Shown here: piece after piece, positions 8,882 to 17,183 of the stretch
Layout of the letters: each line of letters begins with the position of its first letter
How positions within the stretch are numbered: position 1 is the first letter of the stretch
The notes under the pieces: model-generated
What the model saw: the letters and a program-made list of their open reading frames with translations, nothing else
Told to the model about the DNA's origin: nothing
Database searches by the model: none
Origin: Haloferax prahovense DSM 18310
Lineage (GTDB): Archaea; Halobacteriota; Halobacteria; Halobacteriales; Haloferacaceae
Assembly (NCBI RefSeq): GCF_000336815.1
Contig: NZ_AOLG01000047.1
Span: 240,136-304,135, forward strand
Length of the DNA stretch: 64,000 nucleotides
Direction: 5' to 3'
Position numbers and translations under genes: made by a program

Positions 8882-9262
8882 ATGGCCGACATCCTCGAAC
8901 AAGCCGAGAGCGACCTACTTGCTGACGACAATCCACTGCCACTCGAACACCACTTGCGAGTCCTTGATGTCGCCGTCAGCGCTCCCGTCCGTTTCGCTCT
9001 CCTTCACTGTCTCTACACCGCAGACAACGGATTAAGCAGAACAGAACTCGCAGACTCAACAGGACTCGATGGCGACGAACTCGACAACCAACTCCACCTC
9101 CTCATGGATGTCAACCTCATCACTGGATAGACCCACCACACCACTGAGCTTGGCACTCACGAGCATTGTGAAATCACAGGCACAGGACACGTCATCTATG
9201 ACGCTATTACCCACATTCTCGACCGTGAAAGAGATGCTGCCAACCACTTCCGAAGCGAGTAA
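8882..9262 (+). pseudogene. Paralogue of the 8431 HTH gene with an in-frame amber stop
   Basis: The frame from ATG 8882 encodes 82 residues of a winged-helix protein like the one at 8431 (same LEHHLRVLDVA.. and LLHCLYTADNGLSRTELAD layout). It hits TAG at 9128-9130, then continues open for 43 codons to TAA 9260-9262. The downstream part matches the C-terminal third of the 8431 protein (AITHILDRERDAANHF against SVTYLLHREREYHF). The stop falls where 8431 has Trp in the LIHDWTHD segment, so a single TGG to TAG change would explain it. Confidence 0.7.
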
Positions 9263-9324
9263 CCGCTGCGAACCCCTAAGTGAACTAAGGGTTTTTAGGT
9301 AACTAATCAACAGTCGACGGTACA

Positions 9325-9483
9325 ATGGGTCGCATTAACATCGAAATCCCAGACGATCTGCACCAACAACTCCGAACCGAAAGCGCCGTCAAGAATGTCC
9401 CAATCAAAATGATTGTCATCAGGGCACTCAGGGACCACTCCGACTCTGTCGACCTCGATGTCGACCCCGCAATGCTCGACTGA
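9325..9483 (+). CDS. Short ribbon-helix-helix (CopG/Arc-like) protein
   Basis: 52 residues: MGRINIEIPDDLHQQLR, then KNVPIKMIVIRALRDH and an acidic tail. The beta strand INIEIPD followed by two helices is the standard ribbon-helix-helix pattern, as in plasmid copy-control repressors and antitoxins. No partner toxin gene is visible immediately downstream. A candidate free-standing repressor. Confidence 0.7.
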   Translation: MGRINIEIPDDLHQQLRTESAVKNVPIKMIVIRALRDHSDSVDLDVDPAMLD

Positions 9484-9900
9484 CACCCGGAGGAAACCTC
9501 AAAAAAGAGATTAATTTCGACCTGAATATCACATAACCCTATTACTGAGACGAACATCATGAGATAAACATCACCTATCCATGAAAATATGATTATCAAT
9601 AAACACCCATCCAAATCAACGAACAGTATACTACAGAGGTAACCAGACGAATCCATGTGACGACCCCCTCCCGAGAACAGTCAATGGTATTTGTGAACAA
9701 AGATAGGAATCGGCCACAAACTCATCGAACAGTCAGTAGACATTATCTGCAACCAGAGAGTAGACCAATCCGGGGCGTCACCGACATCCAACTCATTTGG
9801 GCTTTCGGGTCACGACGCCCCGCACGCGGAACTACATGTGTCGAACGACATCTACCCAGACAGAACCCACTCCTCGAAGGGACCACCGTCCGGAAAGAAA
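9484..9900. other. Intergenic stretch without a convincing gene
   Basis: 417 nt between the ribbon-helix-helix gene and the convergent 9901 gene. The first 170 nt are AT-rich; a 93-codon plus-strand frame (9657-9938) runs into the antisense of the next gene and has no protein-like composition. One inverted repeat is seen: GGGGCGTC 9772-9779 and GACGCCCC 9814-9821. Confidence 0.6.
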
Positions 9901-10434
9901 CTACTTGCTGGGCGAATCCGAGTTCCGGTACTCGTTGAGATTGACGTTAACTTCCGTTCGAAAGTAGCGACAGATTGCTCGTACAGCACCATTCATCTCG
10001 TCCAACTGACCCTGCAACGCTCTATGTATGGATTCGAGAGTCTCGTTGGTCTCCTCCATTTCTTCCCGCAACCCTGCGTTCTCTGCTTCGAGCGACTCTA
10101 CCCTGTCTTCGAGTCGCCGGACGCGTTCTTCGACAGGGAGACCGTCACCGAGACCGTCGAAATTCCACGATGACAGGAACTCTCGCCCCTCATCGGTCAG
10201 GGTTGCGACTTTCACGTTGATGGTTTCATTCTTGCTCCACGGTTCGGTCGATAGAGAGGCCAAACCGGCGTGTTGAAGCCATTCGAACCTGCGACGGGTG
10301 TAGTCGTTGTCGCGGAGGTGGAGGCGTGATTTCGCTTCGCTGGTAGTCTTGTCGCCATCGTCGTGGAGGAGGCGGAGGATGTCGATGGCGTCAGTGTCGA
10401 GCTTCTGGTTGTTGACAGAGACCAATTCAGTCAT
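9901..10434 (-). CDS. Winged-helix and coiled-coil DNA-binding protein
   Basis: 177 residues. Residues 10-85 form a winged helix (TDAIDILRLLHDDGDKTTSEA, then a second helix and the wing NVKVATLTDEGREFL). Residues 100-150 are a heptad-type coiled coil (VEERVRRLEDRVESLEAENA), suggesting a dimer. The start codon is embedded in a perfect 8-bp inverted repeat at 10431-10450, and TATAAA (minus strand of 10461-10466) lies about 27 nt upstream, so the mRNA is probably leaderless and the gene is probably autoregulated. Confidence 0.8.
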   Translation of the reverse strand: MTELVSVNNQKLDTDAIDILRLLHDDGDKTTSEAKSRLHLRDNDYTRRRFEWLQHAGLASLSTEPWSKNETINVKVATLTDEGREFLSSWNFDGLGDGLPVEERVRRLEDRVESLEAENAGLREEMEETNETLESIHRALQGQLDEMNGAVRAICRYFRTEVNVNLNEYRNSDSPSK

Positions 10435-10466
10435 ACATAAAAATGTATGATTTCTGATTATTTATA
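10431..10466 (-). promoter_or_regulatory. Promoter and palindromic operator of the 9901-10434 gene
   Basis: TCATACAT (10431-10438) and ATGTATGA (10443-10450) form a perfect inverted repeat around AAAA that covers the start codon. The TATA element TTTATA at 10461-10466 reads TATAAA on the minus strand. A regulator dimer bound here would block the initiation site. Confidence 0.65.
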
Positions 10467-10655
10467 CTTGTTCCACGCGCAAACTCTACGAGTCACGCGC
10501 CGCGCGTAGACAGTAACGTGTGACCCACCGGTCACGAGCCAACACGAGTAGCCCGCCAACAATCCAAATCTGCTCCGTCAATAATAACCTCCCCGTGAAC
10601 GGGGGTCCCCCCTCACAGGCGAGAGCAAGGGAGACTCTCAACAACGACCCGAACA

Positions 10656-11000
10656 CTAATCTTGAGAATCCGAGGAATCACCCCAACCGGGATCAACCCC
10701 TCCAGCAACAAACCCATCCCACGTTGCCTCCTCAATCTCGAAAACCTCCCCGCAGTCATCGTCCAAATGCCCATACTTCTCCTCATAGATGTCGCGGTCA
10801 GTCCACTTCGTGTGGCACTCATCCAGTAACTCATGCATCTCCCTATCCCGAACCTCAATCACAGACCAATCCGACAGTTCAACCTCGGTAGGGTACTCGT
10901 CATCGTCAACATCGTCTGGAGCAACCCAGTGGTTTGGACGGTCAACATTACTGGCCGCACCGTAGTATGGCATACACAGAAACTTCGAACTGCCGTTCAT
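10656..11000 (-). CDS. Hypothetical acidic protein
   Basis: 114 residues, strongly acidic, soluble, with no recognised domain; Trp-rich (HWVAPDD, LSDWSVIEV, TKWTDRD, ATWDGF). Codon composition and acidity support a real gene. It stands alone between intergenic stretches of 222 nt (10435-10655) and 502 nt. The function is unknown. Confidence 0.6.
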   Translation of the reverse strand: MNGSSKFLCMPYYGAASNVDRPNHWVAPDDVDDDEYPTEVELSDWSVIEVRDREMHELLDECHTKWTDRDIYEEKYGHLDDDCGEVFEIEEATWDGFVAGGVDPGWGDSSDSQD

Positions 11001-11502
11001 TTAGACCCCTCTTGAGTCCGCAACCCCACCGACGGGAAACAAGCGAACAACCGTGAACACCTTCATGCGACGAAGATATGCGTGTTGCGCTGCACGTAGA
11101 CTCGTAATCAACACAGTCCTCGAACAGGATGTTGGTGGGGTTGTGGAGCGGTGTAACTCTTAATCGCGGAGACTCAGTAGCGTCGACTGCGTGCGTGAAA
11201 CACGGTCAGCATGCTGCCGATAGAACCCTGAGTTCGTTGTGCGCGTCTTCTGGGATTTCTTGATTCATGCGTCCCATGTTCGTCCCGGTTCATAACGATA
11301 GTAATCAACCTAATAAACCGTCCGATATGACCACTTTCAGTGCCCAAAGCCCACGATTTCAATGTTTGCGGGTGGGGTGTGGAAAAGGCTGGATAATCGT
11401 CGAACACCACGAACACCGAACGCATCCTCCCGCTGCGACACGCTTCACTTTCACCGAGCCTATCCCCGAGATATAACCCTTCAAACACCCATATTTACCA
11501 GT
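11001..11502. other. Intergenic stretch, no convincing gene
   Basis: About 500 nt. The short frames here are shadows without protein-like sequence. A 10-bp inverted repeat, CAACCCCACC 11021-11030 and GGTGGGGTTG 11134-11143, brackets about 100 nt. CCCATATTTACCAG just before 11503 is a plausible TATA region for the next gene. Confidence 0.55.
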
Positions 11503-12285
11503 ATGGGAGTTAGCGATTCTGAAACTGAAACCATCCGGCTCGATGAAGCGCCCGAGTACACCCCGCGCCGCCTCATCTACGACGACCACGACCTCACCGC
11601 CGACGACATCCCTCGCACCTTGCACGGACGGCGGCCAAAAAGCGGGATGTGGCAGGAACGAGTCGGAGTCCATGGCTTGAGAGCGAGAGGCGCAGTCGCA
11701 GAACGGAGCGTCGATCTCTTCGGGGACACCTACAACCCCCATTATGGGAAATTGCCGGGAGACCTCTCACACCTCTCTACTGATGAACTTCTCGAACTGG
11801 ACAAAGTCGAGGACGACTTCACAGGATTCGAAATGGATGCAGTCGGCATCTCAGTCTATAACGTCGCAGGGGCAGGGAGATGGGAACTAATCTGTCTCGA
11901 AAGCAAAGACAAAGACCCAGCGAAAGGAGGCGTCGTCACATCATCAGAGGTGAGTCGTCTCGTCAGCCTGTCAGAAGCCGCAAACGCAACTGCTGTTATG
12001 CTTCGTTCGTGTCCGATGACAAAGCCAGCGAGACGCATGGCGACCCTGAACAGAGTCCAAGATTTCACCCTAACTGAATGGATACAGTGCGATCACACCT
12101 CGCAAAACCCGCGCGACAAACTATTCAACCGATTCGGACACGGAGAAGGACGCGCAGACACGAGGTCAGTCATGTGGCACACCTATGTAGACGTGCCTCC
12201 CGCGTGCGAGTTGTTCGACACTGAGAACAACGACATCACAGCAACAGACAATTATCGAACATACAGAGACACCTCTGAGAAGTAA
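11503..12285 (+). CDS. Candidate PD-(D/E)XK nuclease-fold protein
   Basis: 260 residues from ATG 11503; the open frame reaches 11362 but that part has no protein-like composition. Residues about 108-190 read as a restriction-endonuclease-like core: GFEMDAVGI (Asp near 112), a strand ending in CLESKDKD (Glu near 133, Lys near 135), and a helix-rich part with MTKPARRMATL. The D...ExK layout suggests a metal-dependent nuclease or a catalytic-fold DNA-binding protein. No methylase is adjacent. The assignment rests on the motif only. Confidence 0.7.
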   Translation: MGVSDSETETIRLDEAPEYTPRRLIYDDHDLTADDIPRTLHGRRPKSGMWQERVGVHGLRARGAVAERSVDLFGDTYNPHYGKLPGDLSHLSTDELLELDKVEDDFTGFEMDAVGISVYNVAGAGRWELICLESKDKDPAKGGVVTSSEVSRLVSLSEAANATAVMLRSCPMTKPARRMATLNRVQDFTLTEWIQCDHTSQNPRDKLFNRFGHGEGRADTRSVMWHTYVDVPPACELFDTENNDITATDNYRTYRDTSEK

Positions 12286-12325
12286 CGACAGCGACCGTTT
12301 ACATGTTCACACAGATACCTCAACC

Positions 12326-12634
12326 ATGACACTCCCAGAAAACCTGCTCGACACGCTGTTCGTCCGCGACGTGTTCGACATCCAGTCCGAGACGTGGGGG
12401 GACGGGTTCGAGGTCCTGCTCACCGACTCCACGCCCATCCTCCCCTCGCCAGTCATGCAGGAGATTCTCGCCACCGACTACGCCATCCGCGACGCCTACA
12501 TGGAAACCAACGACTCCCTCCGCCTCTACCTATACCCCGAGGACAAGATTCTCGAACAACGCGAGAACGACCGTCGCGCCGTCGATGTCGACCCGGAACC
12601 GATTCCTTTGGCCGACTGGCTCGCAGAAGGCTAA
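12326..12634 (+). CDS. Hypothetical protein
   Basis: 102 residues, acidic, soluble, starting MTLPENLLDTLFVRDVFD. No domain recognised. It follows the 11503 gene by 40 nt on the same strand. GC and codon use are closer to the chromosome than in the neighbours. A palindromic terminator candidate lies 54 nt after its stop. Confidence 0.6.
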   Translation: MTLPENLLDTLFVRDVFDIQSETWGDGFEVLLTDSTPILPSPVMQEILATDYAIRDAYMETNDSLRLYLYPEDKILEQRENDRRAVDVDPEPIPLADWLAEG

Positions 12635-12687
12635 CCCACACACGGGGTTGTAACTGTAACCCGTCGAAAGAACACGTCTCACCGCTG

Positions 12688-12705
12688 AAAAACCGGTTTT
12701 TGTTT
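12688..12705 (+). terminator. Palindrome with T tract
   Basis: AAAAACCGGTTTTT (12688-12701) is a perfect 14-bp palindrome followed by GTTT, 54 nt downstream of the 12326-12634 stop. It is suitable as a terminator for either strand. Confidence 0.5.
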
Positions 12706-12813
12706 CTACGACTCACCGTACGCCGGACAGCCGTCACCCGAGCAATTTAGGCATCGCGACCGATTCCGCAACGCAGGCGCACCACATCACGAGCAGAGGC
12801 CGAACATAACCAG

Positions 12814-13056
12814 TTATCTCGCGTCCACCATCTCCACGCTCCCCACCAGACCCTTAATCGCCGCCCGGATCTGACTGTTCGTCACCCCTACATCGTCCAG
12901 AATCGCATCCAGCAACCACTCGTCACCCGTCGAAACCGGCCCCGAGGATGACGCGATAACCGTTCCCGAGGGGTTTTCGAGGTCGTAGTTCGTCGCCGTC
13001 GTCCGCTTCAATTTGTATCCAGTCGTATCCATGTGTAGCGTCTCCGTGTCGTCCAC
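12814..13056 (-). CDS. Small hypothetical protein
   Basis: 80 residues, soluble, with no recognised domain: an N-terminal beta-rich half (LHMDTTGYKLKRTTATNY) and a helical C-terminal half (DEWLLDAILDDVGVTNSQI). It lies just downstream of the virus-structural-like frame 13100-13522 on the same strand, so both may be remnants of one viral cassette. Confidence 0.5.
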   Translation of the reverse strand: MDDTETLHMDTTGYKLKRTTATNYDLENPSGTVIASSSGPVSTGDEWLLDAILDDVGVTNSQIRAAIKGLVGSVEMVDAR

Positions 13057-13099
13057 CGCATCCAGTTAAATGGCTGTGCGAGCTGCCGACCCCGGTCAA

Positions 13100-13522
13100 T
13101 CACGGCAGCCCGAGAACCGTCGCCTCCAGCGTAATGTTTCCAGAGTCGGTGAAGAACCGGATGTCGTTCAGCGAGGCATCAGTGAGGTCGATATGCCAGC
13201 CACCGAACCTATACCCATTTTTGAGAGTGTTAATATTATTGGCATATGTCGCGCCCTGCCCAGTCCACTGCCCATTAAACAGCAGGTCACCCGAAACCTC
13301 CCCTTTTTGCATAGTGAACTGCGGGACATCATCAACGAGGCCGAGTTCGCTGTAAGAGAAATATATCACGAAGAATCGAAGACTGTCGCCGTCATCTTTC
13401 AAAGGCGGACGCTGATAGAGTATTACGACGGGAAACTCCCGCATATCCTTTAGCGGGAAACGGCTTCGTGAATCAGTGGCGTTCTCGTTGTCTTCCGGTC
13501 GGACGCGGAAACCCCGGCACAA
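13100..13522 (-). CDS. Virus tail/structural protein-like C-terminal fragment
   Basis: 140 codons; the last 60 residues read like the beta-sandwich end found in tail-fibre or minor structural proteins (GDLLFNGQWTGQGATYANN, then NDIRFFTDSGNITLEATVLG). The N-terminal 60 residues look less natural, so the gene may be truncated or chimeric. A competing frame lies on the plus strand (13070-13453), but its composition is poorer. The virus link is inference from the C-terminal pattern. Confidence 0.45.
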   Translation of the reverse strand: MCRGFRVRPEDNENATDSRSRFPLKDMREFPVVILYQRPPLKDDGDSLRFFVIYFSYSELGLVDDVPQFTMQKGEVSGDLLFNGQWTGQGATYANNINTLKNGYRFGGWHIDLTDASLNDIRFFTDSGNITLEATVLGLP

Positions 13523-13754
13523 CTTCTCCGGGCGATTAACACCACCTCCTCTGCCAGTCGTTTTGATTTCTCGCCACTTTCGGTTGGTTTGTTAGTTTCG
13601 TTGTTGGGAGCTTAACAACGAATCATACAATTTCTGTCTATATTCTTGGTGTTTAAGCCCGCCAGATTAATCAAGGCACAGCAAACTCAATTCAAATACC
13701 CAGAAAAGCGGTCGCGTCCACTGAAGAATACTTCTGAAAATCACGACCGCATAC
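13523..13754. other. Intergenic region upstream of the coupled operon
   Basis: AT-rich compared with its surroundings. It contains CGTTGTT 13599-13605 and AACAACG 13614-13620 (inverted repeat, 8-nt spacer) and a TTTAAG TATA-like element near 13652. It probably holds the promoter of the 13755-16555 operon. Confidence 0.5.
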
Positions 13755-13838
13755 ATGTCCACAGTTACAACGCATTTCAAAAGCGGCTACCAGTACGACT
13801 CTACGAACGTCTGCAATCGGGAGGAGCGAAATGTCTGA
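13755..13838 (+). CDS. Possible 27-residue leader peptide
   Basis: ATG 13755 to TGA 13838 encodes MSTVTTHFKSGYQYDST and ten more residues. Its stop overlaps the start of the 331-residue gene through ATGTCTGA (13831-13838), and GGAGG at 13821-13825 inside it provides a Shine-Dalgarno sequence for that gene. The identical 8-nt arrangement couples the next gene pair, which argues that this frame is translated. There is no other support. Confidence 0.4.
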   Translation: MSTVTTHFKSGYQYDSTNVCNREERNV

Positions 13839-14826
13839 GCCGGAATTGGTCCTCACGACCAAACCAAGTGACGATCCAGTGGCAAGTTCGCCGCCAACCC
13901 TTACTACATCCAAGGACCTTCACCAGTACCTCTTCAATCCATGGAAGACTGGTCTGACTAACACACTCATCAAAGCGACCCATGATGTTGTCGCCGGCTC
14001 CGATTGTCATACTGAGGCGCTCCGTGACGCCGGCGTAAAGGCACGTTATGGTGCCTACGCAGCCACCATCGCTGCTGGCTGGTGTCATCCACGATATGTC
14101 GAGATTCTCTACTCGTCGCGGTCGATTTCGAAGCTCAAAGAGAAATTCAGTCCCTTCTGGTTGGCAACCCACACAACTCGGCAATTAGCCAAAGGCACAC
14201 TCATTATGGGGGCTACCCCTCGGGGGAGCCTTGAACAGGTATACAACGGTCCTTTTGCAGTCTTTCGTGCCTCGACAATCACACCTAGAGTCAACATCCA
14301 GATTGACGAGACCCTGTGGGACCACAGACGTTCAACTCGCAATCGCCTTGTCCAGTACCTCGTCCAGATGGCCAAGGGATGTCAAGTTCACGTTGTCGGT
14401 CCGACATACTGGATCAACCATCTCTATCGCGATCACCGGGACCAATTATCCACCGCTGTTAGCGAAATCCGCGACCCAGAACAAATAGGTGGTTACCACA
14501 TAGGGGACCAAGTCTGGGAACAGGTCCGTGCTGCCCTCGCAGACTGCCCCCCGTCAAACGACATTTGGACCCTCGTGAAACTGTTGAATAACCGCGAGAA
14601 TGGGCTGTACTCCTATCGAGAACTGTATCAACGTCCTGAACTCCCCGGTGGCAATAGTCGCAAGCGACAACTCATCGCTGACCTCTACCAGTATTCACTT
14701 GCTGAGCGAGTCACGGTGGCCGGAGATTCTCACGTCGCCCTGCTTCCCGCCGGAGAGGTTGCTTATCAACGCTACCAGCAAGAGTATGGTGAACAAACGC
14801 AGTTGGAGGGTTTCACTCGTGTCTGA
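13831..14826 (+). CDS. Conserved-type hypothetical protein, possible replication module
   Basis: 331 residues, soluble, not recognised. The N-terminal 130 residues are helical; the central part (about 150-205) alternates strand and helix (VNIQIDETLW; GCQVHVVGPTYWINHLYRDH). The C-terminal 70 residues resemble a winged helix (YSYRELYQRPELPGGNSRKRQL). It is preceded by GGAGG and overlaps the next gene by 8 nt. With the following gene and the nearby parA pair it may belong to a plasmid maintenance unit; this is inference from position. Confidence 0.75.
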   Translation: MSEPELVLTTKPSDDPVASSPPTLTTSKDLHQYLFNPWKTGLTNTLIKATHDVVAGSDCHTEALRDAGVKARYGAYAATIAAGWCHPRYVEILYSSRSISKLKEKFSPFWLATHTTRQLAKGTLIMGATPRGSLEQVYNGPFAVFRASTITPRVNIQIDETLWDHRRSTRNRLVQYLVQMAKGCQVHVVGPTYWINHLYRDHRDQLSTAVSEIRDPEQIGGYHIGDQVWEQVRAALADCPPSNDIWTLVKLLNNRENGLYSYRELYQRPELPGGNSRKRQLIADLYQYSLAERVTVAGDSHVALLPAGEVAYQRYQQEYGEQTQLEGFTRV

Positions 14827-16555
14827 CCAACACCCAACCCCAAACACTCCAGACAATAACCGTGTAGAAAGCGTGGTTGGGTCTAAAGAACACCCCTCAA
14901 ATCGATACCCCGTTTCCACCTTACGCCCACACGAACATGTTGCATGTGTAGTTGCCCCCCCCGCCAAGGGTCTCGGTATCGTTAATTGTCCTATCGACAA
15001 GCGGTCGGACCCACGACAACCTGCGTGGAGTTACGTCAAAAGCAGAGATGAGTTGGTTGTCTCGGCACAATACGAGAACCCACTTCAGTACGCAGTAAGC
15101 ATCGCACGAGCGTTAACCTGCGAGCGGACGTGGCAGTACGTGCTTCCTCCAGAGCGACTGGCTGGCGACACTACCGATGAACGACCTCTCGAGGATATTC
15201 CTCACGACATCCTTCGTAACGCACGCTGCATGGGTTATCTTGACGACGTGGATTTCACCGGCGTTAATTACGTCGACGCTCTTCGTAAGGCACGCGACGA
15301 CTTGTTAAGTCTCACCCGTCAATTGCACGGCGTCACTGACGACGATGAGCGACAACTCCGCAGTCGTATTCTCCGCAACGCACACGGGTTAATGGGGACA
15401 ACAATGCACCTGCTCGATTTGTTCAGCGTCAGTGTCACCCGCGAGCTTCGTCTCCCCTTCTACAGTCGCGACTTCCACAGCGACGGCCACGACAATCGAA
15501 GGCGAAATGACCTTCTTCGGTTCCTAATGACTGCACTTCCAATCAGCAGCCGATATGGGCACTATTCAACTCAGCGTGTCCTGTTTGAGTCACGAGACGA
15601 GAAGCGGACGTCCATCCTAGGTGCGCCGACGTCAAGTAGTGAGCATCCGATTGGCGAATTGATTGGACAATGGACTATCGTTGGCCGGGGTGTCAACCGG
15701 CTCGTTCCCTATTTGGAAGATGTTCTTCGGAATCCTAACGAACTTCAAATCGACGGCGAGAACTTCACTGAGTTTCGTGTTGACTTCCGAATTGAATCCG
15801 ACTGGATGCGGGAAAAAGCGACAGAAGCAGTTCATCGGATGTCGACACGACGGGGACGAACGGCCAACCGACAAATCGTCTGTGTATTGAGTTCTTTTCT
15901 CCGAAGCGTATACGACGTGTGTAGGGCACTTTCTGCCCTTCCGCGTCTGGACGAGCCATCAAGTACAGCGTTATCGACCGACGATTGCAGGTATGCGATG
16001 TCGACGCTACCCCCAAATCGTATTCTTCCCGGTGCGACTCCGACACAGTCTAAGATAATCCACGCACTGTTCGGTTCTGACGGTCCTCTTATCCAGAAAG
16101 AGTTGGCTGAGCGAGCAGATGTGAGTTCGCAGTCAATCCGGAACAACCGCGAAGCACTGCTTCTCTTCGACATCATTGAGCGGGCAGATCAGCGTTATCA
16201 ACTTACGTTTGACATCGAAGGAGGCAGTCCAGTAACTCCATGGTTTGTAAAAGATGGAATCACACTTCACGATGTGCTTCGGGACGCTACAAGGAGTTTG
16301 CTTGAAGATGAAAAACGACTGAGTGATCTGACTGACTCATTTGGCTCCGCATTCTATTGGCCCACGGCGATAGAACCGATTACCGATGAATGGTCATGGA
16401 TGCCTCCTTTCATACGGTACGTAGGAGCGTATGTCTGTGAGGATTTCTTTGCCCGCTCACTCGATAATGGACAGATGGGTGTTCCGACTGCAACGATGAC
16501 TGGGTTTGGGGACTTTCCGTCCCAAACGTCCCTCTCGTCTTTTAACGGGACCTAA
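14819..16555 (+). CDS. Large HTH-containing protein, possible replication or regulatory factor
   Basis: 578 residues from GTG 14819, chosen because GTGTCTGA overlaps the previous stop and GGAGG lies 8 nt upstream. Residues about 415-480 contain a winged helix (TPTQSKIIHALF, QKELAERADVSSQSIRNN). The rest is mixed alpha/beta with many Arg/Asp pairs and no motif I can name; no Walker A, polymerase or primase triad is obvious. Translational coupling to the 331-residue protein implies joint function. Alternatives are a plasmid initiator or a large transcription regulator. Confidence 0.75.
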   Translation: MSDQHPTPNTPDNNRVESVVGSKEHPSNRYPVSTLRPHEHVACVVAPPAKGLGIVNCPIDKRSDPRQPAWSYVKSRDELVVSAQYENPLQYAVSIARALTCERTWQYVLPPERLAGDTTDERPLEDIPHDILRNARCMGYLDDVDFTGVNYVDALRKARDDLLSLTRQLHGVTDDDERQLRSRILRNAHGLMGTTMHLLDLFSVSVTRELRLPFYSRDFHSDGHDNRRRNDLLRFLMTALPISSRYGHYSTQRVLFESRDEKRTSILGAPTSSSEHPIGELIGQWTIVGRGVNRLVPYLEDVLRNPNELQIDGENFTEFRVDFRIESDWMREKATEAVHRMSTRRGRTANRQIVCVLSSFLRSVYDVCRALSALPRLDEPSSTALSTDDCRYAMSTLPPNRILPGATPTQSKIIHALFGSDGPLIQKELAERADVSSQSIRNNREALLLFDIIERADQRYQLTFDIEGGSPVTPWFVKDGITLHDVLRDATRSLLEDEKRLSDLTDSFGSAFYWPTAIEPITDEWSWMPPFIRYVGAYVCEDFFARSLDNGQMGVPTATMTGFGDFPSQTSLSSFNGT

Positions 16556-16638
16556 GTCGACTTATTGGTCAAAAACACGCGTATTGCTGGTGGAGAGCCA
16601 AAGCAGTATGAAGTAAATCGGGAGTTATTGGAACCCGT

Positions 16639-16962
16639 TCAATTCTTCTTTTCACAGTCATTCAGGTAGTCTTCAGCACGTTTGATTTCTCCTGCGGTCT
16701 TAGCGAGGAACTGCTCGAATGAGTTGTATTGTGTGTGGAGACCGTATTCTGCGTACATTTCAATCATGGTACTCAGCGCAACACCGGCGATGAGGTCAGG
16801 GCTGACATTGTTTTTTAATGCTCGATACATGTTGAGGTTCGCATCACGAGTGTAAGCGACAGCTGGATTGGTCACTTCAATCCCTGTGATCTCTGTGATT
16901 TCATCAATAGTCATTGAGCTTTCGTAGTCGTTGTAATCAAACTCGGTTGCCGAATCGGACAT
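16639..16962 (-). CDS. Hypothetical protein
   Basis: 107 residues, acidic, helical, with no recognised domain. MTIDEITEITGIEV near residues 17-30 resembles a short HTH-like segment. The C-terminal half is amphipathic helix (FEQFLAKTAGEIKRAEDYL). Single gene, convergent with the large 14819-16555 gene. Confidence 0.6.
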   Translation of the reverse strand: MSDSATEFDYNDYESSMTIDEITEITGIEVTNPAVAYTRDANLNMYRALKNNVSPDLIAGVALSTMIEMYAEYGLHTQYNSFEQFLAKTAGEIKRAEDYLNDCEKKN

Positions 16963-17183
16963 TACATGTTCAAGAATGTCGGTGTTTTGTTTGGTGGTTG
17001 CGGACGGCGTTCTGCTCGGTAGATTAGCACCGTTACCCCTCCAGCTTGTTGTTTCAACTCACGGACGCTGGAAGAATGTCGATATTGTAGAACTCGTTGG
17101 CGATGGGGAATGCACGGATGTTGTTGAATCTATATCGCCATTCAGTAAGCTAGCAAAATCGCTGTGGGTTTCTCTGAGTACGA

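Noticed and set aside
9657-9938. 93-codon plus-strand frame
   Set aside because: It runs into the antisense of the 9901 gene, is rich in Arg/Pro/Ser, and has no start signals.
13070-13453. 127-codon plus-strand frame opposite the virus-like fragment
   Set aside because: The minus-strand frame gives a more protein-like sequence with a recognisable C-terminal pattern; only one of the two can be real over this span.
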